A DNA stretch of 64,000 bases. Origin: Sphingomonas sp. Root720 (lineage in GTDB: Bacteria > Pseudomonadota > Alphaproteobacteria > Sphingomonadales > Sphingomonadaceae). Positions within the stretch are counted from its first letter, which is position 1, and the number at the start of each line of letters is the position of its first letter. The stretch covers positions 351,195 through 415,194 of the forward strand of contig NZ_LMID01000010.1 of assembly GCF_001428605.1 (NCBI RefSeq), in the 5' to 3' direction. Shown piece by piece: positions 58,378 to 64,000 of this stretch. The notes beneath the pieces are model-generated. The model saw only the letters and a list, made by a program, of their open reading frames with translations. It searched no databases and was not told the DNA's origin. The position numbers were made by a program, and so were the translations under genes.

Positions 58378-59688
58378 ATGAAGATGACGAATTTCCGGCG
58401 CATCGCCCTTGCGAGCGCCACCACGACGCTGGCCCTTCTGAGCGCCGGCGCCGCCCACGCCTCCGCCTTCTATCTCCAGGAACAATCGGTGGTCGCCGCC
58501 GGCCGCGCCTTTTCAGGCGAAGCGGCCGACCAGGGCGCCCAGTCTTTGTGGTGGAACCCGGCGGCGATCGCCGGCAACGAGAAGAGCACCGCCTATCTCG
58601 GCTTCAGTGCGATCATGCCGAAGGGCAAGGTCCGCAACGTCGGCACCGTGATCGCCCGTCCCGGCCAGGCGCCGGCGCCGGTCGGCGGCAATCAGGTGTC
58701 GGTCGATCCGCTCAACAAGGGATATCTGCCCTCGGGCGCGGTCGCCTGGAAGCTCAACGACCAGTGGTCGGTCGGCCTGGCGCTCACCGCGCCCTATAGC
58801 TTCGCTACCAACTACGAGGGCGACAGCTGGGCGCGCTATACCGCCGACAAGACCAAGCTGACCACCATCGACCTGCAGCCGACGATCGCCTTCGCCCCGT
58901 CCCCGATGTTCGGCATCGGCGTCGGCCTGAACGTCGAGCACAGCAAGGCGTCGCTGTCGAACTCGCTGCCCAACCTGTCGCCGCTGCTGCCCGACGGGCA
59001 CCAGACGCTGCGCGGCAAGGGCTGGGACTTCGGCTATTCGCTCGGCCTTCAGGTCCATCCGAGCCCGATCGTCGACCTCGGCATTTCCTACAAGTCGTCG
59101 GTCAAGCACAAGCTGAAGGGCAGCATCACCACCGCCGGCCTGCTCGGTCCGCTCGCTGGCCAGAACGGCCGCATCGAGGACATCACGGCGAGCTTCCGTA
59201 CGCCGTGGCAGGCGGTCGCCAGCGCGCGCGTCCATGTCAGCGAGCAGCTGACCCTGAACGGCCAGGTCGTCCGCGCCGGCTGGAAGAAGTTCGACGCGAT
59301 CCGCCTCGGCGCGCCGGTCAACGCCGCGCTCGACCAGAATTACAAGAACAGCTGGAGCGTGGCCGGCGGCGTCGACTATGCGGTCACCCCGCAGTGGACG
59401 ATGCGCGGCGGCGTCCAGTGGGACCAGACGCCGACCCAGGATGGATCGCGTGACGCGCGCGTCCCCGATGCCAGCCGCATCAACTTCGCGCTCGGCACCT
59501 CCTATGCGATCACCGAATCGATCACGCTCGATGCCGCCGCCAACTATGTCGACTTCAAGAATGCGTCGATCGACCGGCTCGGCGGCTTCTATGTCGGCAC
59601 CCCGGCCCAGACGATCATCCAGCCCAACGGCCGGCTGACCGGCGCCCATGCGGTCATCCTGGCCGTCGGCGGCCGGATGAGCTTCTGA
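58378..59688 (+). CDS. FadL/OmpP1/TodX-family outer-membrane transporter
   Basis: Beta-barrel channel for long-chain fatty acids or other hydrophobic compounds. 436 residues. Signal peptide ends SAGAAHA, then ASAFYLQEQSVVAAGRAFSG (the N-terminal hatch) and WWNPAAIAG, the family NPA motif. The protein ends GGRMSF with a C-terminal Phe as in barrel proteins. It is 16 nt upstream of the acyl-CoA ligase gene, which fits fatty-acid uptake. Confidence 0.94.
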   Translation: MKMTNFRRIALASATTTLALLSAGAAHASAFYLQEQSVVAAGRAFSGEAADQGAQSLWWNPAAIAGNEKSTAYLGFSAIMPKGKVRNVGTVIARPGQAPAPVGGNQVSVDPLNKGYLPSGAVAWKLNDQWSVGLALTAPYSFATNYEGDSWARYTADKTKLTTIDLQPTIAFAPSPMFGIGVGLNVEHSKASLSNSLPNLSPLLPDGHQTLRGKGWDFGYSLGLQVHPSPIVDLGISYKSSVKHKLKGSITTAGLLGPLAGQNGRIEDITASFRTPWQAVASARVHVSEQLTLNGQVVRAGWKKFDAIRLGAPVNAALDQNYKNSWSVAGGVDYAVTPQWTMRGGVQWDQTPTQDGSRDARVPDASRINFALGTSYAITESITLDAAANYVDFKNASIDRLGGFYVGTPAQTIIQPNGRLTGAHAVILAVGGRMSF

Positions 59689-59704
59689 GCGGAGAGAGCG
59701 GACC

Positions 59705-61414
59705 ATGTCGAACGGCGACACCGTGACTGACCCCATCCCCCCAGGTCGCGGTGACGCCAACCCGGACGGCGGGGGCGTGCCAGCGTCCCCGCCGATTCCG
59801 CCCCGGCTGCTGACCGACCTGATCGACGCGGCGGTGCGCGACCATGGCGAGCGCAGGGCGATCGATTTCCTCGGCCGCCACTGGACCTATGCCGAGATCG
59901 GCGCGCTGGTCGATCGGGCCGCCGCCGGCCTGCAGGCGATGGGCGTCGGCCCCGGCGTCCGCCTCGGGCTGTGCCTGCCGAACACGCCCTATTTCGTGAT
60001 CCTCTACTTCGCCGCGCTGCGGTGCGGGGCGACGATCGTCAATTTCAACCCGCTCTATGTCGAGCATGAGCTGAAGCACCAGATCCAGGATTCGGGCACG
60101 ACGGTCATGGCGGTGATCGACGTCGCGTCGATCCACGCCAAGGTCGCCGCCGTCGCTGCGGAGAGCGGGCTCGAGACGATCATCGTCTGCCCGATGGCGG
60201 ATATATTGCCGCCGCTGCTGTCGATCGCCTATCGCCTGTTCAAGCGCGGCGAAATCGCGAAATGGCCGCGGGACGGCCGCCACGTCGCCTTCTCCGCGGT
60301 CCTCGACGGCGGCGCCGGCTTCCGCCCGGTGGACGTGTCCCCCGACGACGTCGCGGTGCTCCAATATACCGGCGGCACCACCGGCGTACCCAAGGGCGCG
60401 ATGCTGAGCCATGCCAACCTGACCGCCAACAGTTCGCAGATGATCCTGCACGTCGGCCGGCGCCCGGAGGAACGGCAGGACCGGATCATGGGCGTGCTGC
60501 CGATGTTCCATGTCTTCGCGCTGACGACGGTGCTCGACTATTCGGTCGACACCGCGGCGGAGATGATCCTGCTGCCGCGCTTCGAGCTGAAGCAGTTCCT
60601 GAAGACATCCAAGCGCACCCGGCCGACGAAGCTGCTCGCCGTGCCGACGATGCTGACCGCGATCAACAAGGCGGCGGCCAGCCAGGAGATCCACTTCGAC
60701 GATCTCGACTATTGCGTGTCTGGCGGCGCTCCGCTGCCCTTCGACGTCCGCACCGAATTCGAGCGGCTGACCGGCGCCCGCGTGGTCGAGGGCTACGGCT
60801 TGTCCGAAACCTCGCCGATCCTGACCTGCAACCCGGTCACGGGCGCGGTGAAGGACAACAGCGCCGGTCCCGCCTTCCCCGGCACCGTGCTGGAGATCCG
60901 CGACCTCGACGATCCGCACAAGATCCTGCCGACCGGCGAACGCGGCGAAGTCTGCGCGCGCGGGCCGCAGGTGATGAAGGGTTACTGGAACAAGCCCGAG
61001 GAAACCGAAAAGGTCTTCATCGACGGCGCGATCCGCACCGGCGACGTCGGCTATCTGGACGAGGACGGCTACCTGTTCCTCGTCGACCGGATCAAGGACG
61101 TGATCATCGCCGGCGGCTACAACATCTATCCGCGCGTGATCGAGGAGGCCCTCTACGAGCATCCCGCCATACTCGAGGCGGTGGTGATCGGCGTACCCGA
61201 CGAATATCGCGGGCAGGCACCCAAGGCCTTCGTCGTGCTGCGTCCCGGCCAGCAGGCCAGCGTCGACGAACTGGGCGATTTCCTCAAGACCCGCATCTCC
61301 AAGATCGAGATGCCGCGCGAGATCGAAATCCGCACCAGCCTGCCCAAGACGCTGATCGGCAAGCTCTCCAAGAAGGAGCTGGTCGCCGAGGAAGCCAAGA
61401 AGGCGGCGAACTGA
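59705..61414 (+). CDS. fadD: Long-chain fatty-acid-CoA ligase
   Basis: ATP-dependent activation of fatty acids to acyl-CoA. 569 residues. AMP-binding motif YTGGTTGVPKGAMLSH, then GYGLSETSPI, IRTGDVGYLDEDGYLFLVDR and C-terminal PKTLIGKLSKKEL with the catalytic Lys. It follows the FadL gene and precedes the regulator by 3 nt. Specific chain length cannot be inferred. Confidence 0.92.
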   Translation: MSNGDTVTDPIPPGRGDANPDGGGVPASPPIPPRLLTDLIDAAVRDHGERRAIDFLGRHWTYAEIGALVDRAAAGLQAMGVGPGVRLGLCLPNTPYFVILYFAALRCGATIVNFNPLYVEHELKHQIQDSGTTVMAVIDVASIHAKVAAVAAESGLETIIVCPMADILPPLLSIAYRLFKRGEIAKWPRDGRHVAFSAVLDGGAGFRPVDVSPDDVAVLQYTGGTTGVPKGAMLSHANLTANSSQMILHVGRRPEERQDRIMGVLPMFHVFALTTVLDYSVDTAAEMILLPRFELKQFLKTSKRTRPTKLLAVPTMLTAINKAAASQEIHFDDLDYCVSGGAPLPFDVRTEFERLTGARVVEGYGLSETSPILTCNPVTGAVKDNSAGPAFPGTVLEIRDLDDPHKILPTGERGEVCARGPQVMKGYWNKPEETEKVFIDGAIRTGDVGYLDEDGYLFLVDRIKDVIIAGGYNIYPRVIEEALYEHPAILEAVVIGVPDEYRGQAPKAFVVLRPGQQASVDELGDFLKTRISKIEMPREIEIRTSLPKTLIGKLSKKELVAEEAKKAAN

Positions 61415-61417
61415 GCC

Positions 61418-61828
61418 GTGGCAAAGCGCGATCTGGGCCTGGGCGGAGAACGCCAGCCGTTGCGGGGCATCCAGGATGTCGCGGATGAACTGGGCGTTAC
61501 CACCCGCGCCATCCGCTTCTACGAGGACAAGGGCCTGCTCGAACCGCAACGGGTCGGCACGATGCGCGTCTATTCGCGGCGCGAAGTAGCGCGGCTCCAG
61601 CTGATCCTGCGCGGCAAGCGGCTGGGGTTCAGCCTGCGCGAGATCAAGGAGTTCCTCGATCTCTATGACGTCGATTCACTGCACCTGGCGCAGACCCGGC
61701 AGTTGCTGGCCCGCGTCGGCGAGCGGCTCGATGCCCTTGAACTGCAACGCATCGCCCTCGACCAGACGATCGGCGAGCTGCAGGACATCGCTCGGCAGTG
61801 CCAGGATCGGATCGCCGCCGCGAGCTGA
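61418..61828 (+). CDS. MerR-family regulator, LiuR-like
   Basis: 136 residues from GTG 61418, 3 nt after the ligase stop. The helix-turn-helix and wing are IQDVADELGVTTRAIRFYED and RVYSRREVARLQLILRGKRL, with GFSLREIKEFLDLYD, a stretch typical of LiuR-type regulators of branched-chain and fatty acyl-CoA catabolism. No metal-binding Cys pair. Likely senses acyl-CoA and controls this operon and the divergent thiolase operon. Confidence 0.88.
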   Translation: MAKRDLGLGGERQPLRGIQDVADELGVTTRAIRFYEDKGLLEPQRVGTMRVYSRREVARLQLILRGKRLGFSLREIKEFLDLYDVDSLHLAQTRQLLARVGERLDALELQRIALDQTIGELQDIARQCQDRIAAAS

Positions 61829-61991
61829 TCGCTTCGCGCTCGCAGCCACGCGAATTTCGTTGCCCCGCCGCCAATCCGCCCTCTAATCCCGAATTTCCGG
61901 TGCTCTCCGCCGGACGCGGAACGATTGCGTTCGCCCCCGATCGCTTATTTCATTACGATGGGCCCATCGGTCGAATCCAGAAGGATGGACG

Positions 61992-63596
61992 ATGGGGCGA
62001 TTTGAAGGGGTCGGGGCCACGCGCGGTCCAACTCGCCGCTATTTTCTCGAGACACTGGCCCGGATGGGCGGCAGCGCGATGCTGCTCGCGGGCATGGATG
62101 CGCTGGGTTTCGGCATCGGTTCGGCGATGGCGGCGCCGCCGAAGCTGAGCGGCACGCCGAAGCGGAACAAGGTCATCGTGCTCGGCGCGGGCAATGCCGG
62201 CCTCGCCTCCGCCTATGAACTGACCCAGGCCGGCTATGACGTAACGGTGATCGAGGCACGCGGCTTTCCCGGCGGTCGCGCCCAGACCGCGCGCAAGGGC
62301 TTCTCGCTCACCGAGCTCGGCGGCACCACCCAGACGTGCGACTTCGACGACGGCCTGTACATCAACCACGGCCCGTGGCGGATTCCCTACCACCATCATT
62401 CGACGCTCCATTACACCCGCAAATTCGGGGTTCCGCTCGAGCTGTTCAACAACGACAACGACGCCAGCTTCCTCTATTTCGGGAAGGGCAAGGGTCCGCT
62501 CGCAGGCAAGGTCGTCCGCAAGGGCGAGGTCGCGGCGGACATGCTCGGCCACAGCTCGGAAATCCTCGCCAAACTGGCCCGGCAGGGGACGCTCGACGGC
62601 CGGCTCGACGCCGAGGACAAGGAGCGGTTCATCGACTTCCTCGTCGAGTTCGGCGGTCTTTCCAGGAAGGAGCTGAGCTATTCGGGCACGCCGGGCCGGG
62701 GCTTCCTGGTCGAACCCGGCGCCGGCGTCAATCCGGGCCCCGGCAAGCCGTCGACGCCCTATGCGCTCGACGCGCTGCTCGACAGCGGGCTGGCGCAGAT
62801 GCTCCGCGGCGTCAGCGAATGGGATCAGCAGCGCACCATGTTCCAGCCGCTCGACGGCATGGAGCAGATCCCCAAGGCGATCGCCCGCGCGCTGCCCGGC
62901 GGAACGATCCGCACCTCGACCGAAGTGCGCCACATCCGGCAGGGCCCCAACAGCGTCACCGTGGATGTCGTCCGGGATGGCCAGCCCGAGACGATCACCG
63001 GCGACTGGTGCATCTGCACGATCCCGCTGTCGGTGCTGAAGGGCATCGACAACGGCCTGTCGCCCGCCTTCCAGGCGGCGATGGCGAAATGCGCCTATGC
63101 GCCGGTCGGCAAGATCGGCCTCCAGATGAAGCGTCGCTTCTGGGAAGAGGATCACGGCATCTATGGCGGCCATGTCTTCTGCGACGATCCCGACATCAAC
63201 AACATCGCCCTGCCCTCGACCGGCTGGCAGGGACGGAAGGGCGTCCTCCTCGGCTATTATAATTTCGGGCCCAACGCGGCGAAGATATCGGCCCGGTCGC
63301 CGGCCGACCGTGCCGTGCTGGCGGTCGACTATGGCCAGAAGATCTTCCCGGCCTATCGCGAGAGCTACGAGTCCAGCTTCTCGGTCGCCTGGCACCGGGT
63401 GAAGTATAATCTCGGCGGCTGGGGGATGTGGAGCGACGAGGCGCGGGCCACCGCCTATCCGGTGCTCTGCGAACCCGACGGCCGCATCTACCTGGCCGGC
63501 GAGCATATGAGCTATATCGGCGGCTGGCAGGCCGGCGCGTTCGAAAGTGCCTGGCAGCAGGTCGCGCGGCTCCATGCCCGCGCGATGAAGGGGTGA
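61992..63596 (+). CDS. Tat-exported flavin amine oxidase-like FAD oxidoreductase
   Basis: 534 residues. N-terminus has a twin-arginine region (TRRYFLETLARMGGSAMLLAG), so it is exported folded with FAD. Dinucleotide-binding VIVLGAGNAGLASAYELTQ and IEARGFPGGRAQT follow, with the C-terminal AGEHMSYIGGWQAGAFESAW typical of the monoamine-oxidase / L-amino-acid-oxidase fold. The next gene, 5 nt away, is a c-type cytochrome, suggesting dehydrogenase action with cytochrome as acceptor. Substrate unknown. Confidence 0.9.
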   Translation: MGRFEGVGATRGPTRRYFLETLARMGGSAMLLAGMDALGFGIGSAMAAPPKLSGTPKRNKVIVLGAGNAGLASAYELTQAGYDVTVIEARGFPGGRAQTARKGFSLTELGGTTQTCDFDDGLYINHGPWRIPYHHHSTLHYTRKFGVPLELFNNDNDASFLYFGKGKGPLAGKVVRKGEVAADMLGHSSEILAKLARQGTLDGRLDAEDKERFIDFLVEFGGLSRKELSYSGTPGRGFLVEPGAGVNPGPGKPSTPYALDALLDSGLAQMLRGVSEWDQQRTMFQPLDGMEQIPKAIARALPGGTIRTSTEVRHIRQGPNSVTVDVVRDGQPETITGDWCICTIPLSVLKGIDNGLSPAFQAAMAKCAYAPVGKIGLQMKRRFWEEDHGIYGGHVFCDDPDINNIALPSTGWQGRKGVLLGYYNFGPNAAKISARSPADRAVLAVDYGQKIFPAYRESYESSFSVAWHRVKYNLGGWGMWSDEARATAYPVLCEPDGRIYLAGEHMSYIGGWQAGAFESAWQQVARLHARAMKG

Positions 63597-63601
63597 CCGC
63601 G

Positions 63602-64000
63602 ATGCGCACCCTGCTCTGCCTGCCCCTGCTCGGCGCGGCCGCCGTCGCGGTTGCACAGACCACCCACGCGCCCGCCGGGGGAGCGGGCCTCGCCGCCGCC
63701 GGCCCAGCGCCTGCGCCCGTCCAGATATTCAGCGACAATTGCGCGGCCTGCCACCAGGCGGACGGCAAGGGGATCGAAGGCGCCTTCCCGGCGCTTGCCG
63801 GCGATCCCTTCGTACTGGGAGACGGGCGGCAGGTGATCCACGTCGTCCTCGATGGCCGGGGCGGCATGCCAACCTTCAAGGCCGACCTGACCGACGCCCA
63901 GATCGCCGCCGCGATCACCTATGTCCGCACCAGCTGGGGCAATTCCGCGTCACCCGTGACGGCCGAAGCGGTAGCCGGCATCCGCTCGGGCAAGGCGCCC
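63602..64000 (+). CDS. Class I c-type cytochrome, 3' end outside window
   Basis: 133 codons visible with no stop before the window ends. Signal peptide MRTLLCLPLLGAAAVAVAQ, an Ala/Pro linker, then haem-binding CAACH (C47, C50, H51), a likely Met ligand in GGMPTF, and an ITYVRTSWGN C-terminal helix. A further Ala-rich tail continues beyond the edge. Starts 5 nt after the oxidase stop, so the two form an operon; probably the oxidase's electron acceptor. Confidence 0.9.
   Translation, partial: MRTLLCLPLLGAAAVAVAQTTHAPAGGAGLAAAGPAPAPVQIFSDNCAACHQADGKGIEGAFPALAGDPFVLGDGRQVIHVVLDGRGGMPTFKADLTDAQIAAAITYVRTSWGNSASPVTAEAVAGIRSGKAP

Overview
The window is 64 kb of GC-rich, almost fully coding chromosome from an alphaproteobacterium, most likely a sphingomonad (Sphingomonas / Rhizorhabdus type). 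The reasons are a C4-type 5-aminolevulinate synthase, the order secB / Tim44-like / mltA / Smr, a DUF6491 protein, and intergenic GTCATCCCGGCGGAGGCCGGGAT-type repeats. It is mostly core chromosome. I see no insertion sequence, prophage, CRISPR array, rRNA or tRNA.

Layout. (1) 1-5.7 kb: a tripartite RND efflux operon, with the adaptor cut by the window start. (2) 5.9-9.8 kb: a TonB-like protein, an EF-hand protein, malate synthase G and a small zinc-ribbon protein. (3) 9.9-13.4 kb: an ECF sigma / anti-sigma pair divergent from a secreted subtilisin-like protease and a glycine-rich PRC-barrel protein. A perfect inverted repeat between the divergent genes looks like a two-way ECF promoter, and a copy with the same spacing precedes the glycine-rich gene. 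(4) 13.6-24.9 kb: Smr, MltA, Tim44-like, SecB, MurJ, TrpS (with two apparent frameshifts), TopA, DprA, PlsY and MurI. (5) 25-28 kb: HemA, and a His-rich membrane chemoreceptor with a small partner. (6) 28.4-34.6 kb: a translation/transcription operon rimP-nusA-tautomerase-ylxR-infB-rbfA. (7) 34.6-42.2 kb: HPP protein, thymidine kinase, histidine kinase, and truB-rpsO-pnp on the minus strand, as if a segment had been inverted away from rbfA. (8) 42.2-50 kb: MBL hydrolase + STAS protein, SGNH esterase, M23 peptidase, L,D-transpeptidase, RF3, a BaiN-like flavoprotein and an acyltransferase. (9) 50.3-61.8 kb: a DEAD-box helicase, then a fatty-acid utilisation island. In the island thiolase, FadN-like protein and acyl-CoA dehydrogenase run one way; DUF2147 protein, FadL porin, acyl-CoA ligase and a LiuR-like MerR regulator run the other way. 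(10) 62-64 kb: a Tat-exported flavin amine oxidase followed by a c-type cytochrome cut by the window end.

How it fits together. Fatty acids taken up by FadL, activated by the ligase and degraded by the dehydrogenase / FadN / thiolase set yield acetyl-CoA, which malate synthase G can help assimilate. The envelope genes (MurJ, MurI, MltA, M23, L,D-transpeptidase, SecB) are peptidoglycan and secretion housekeeping. The points most worth a second look are the ECF-protease-glycine-rich regulon, the double frameshift in trpS, the inverted truB-rpsO-pnp segment, the oxidase-cytochrome pair, and the possible CTG start of dprA.
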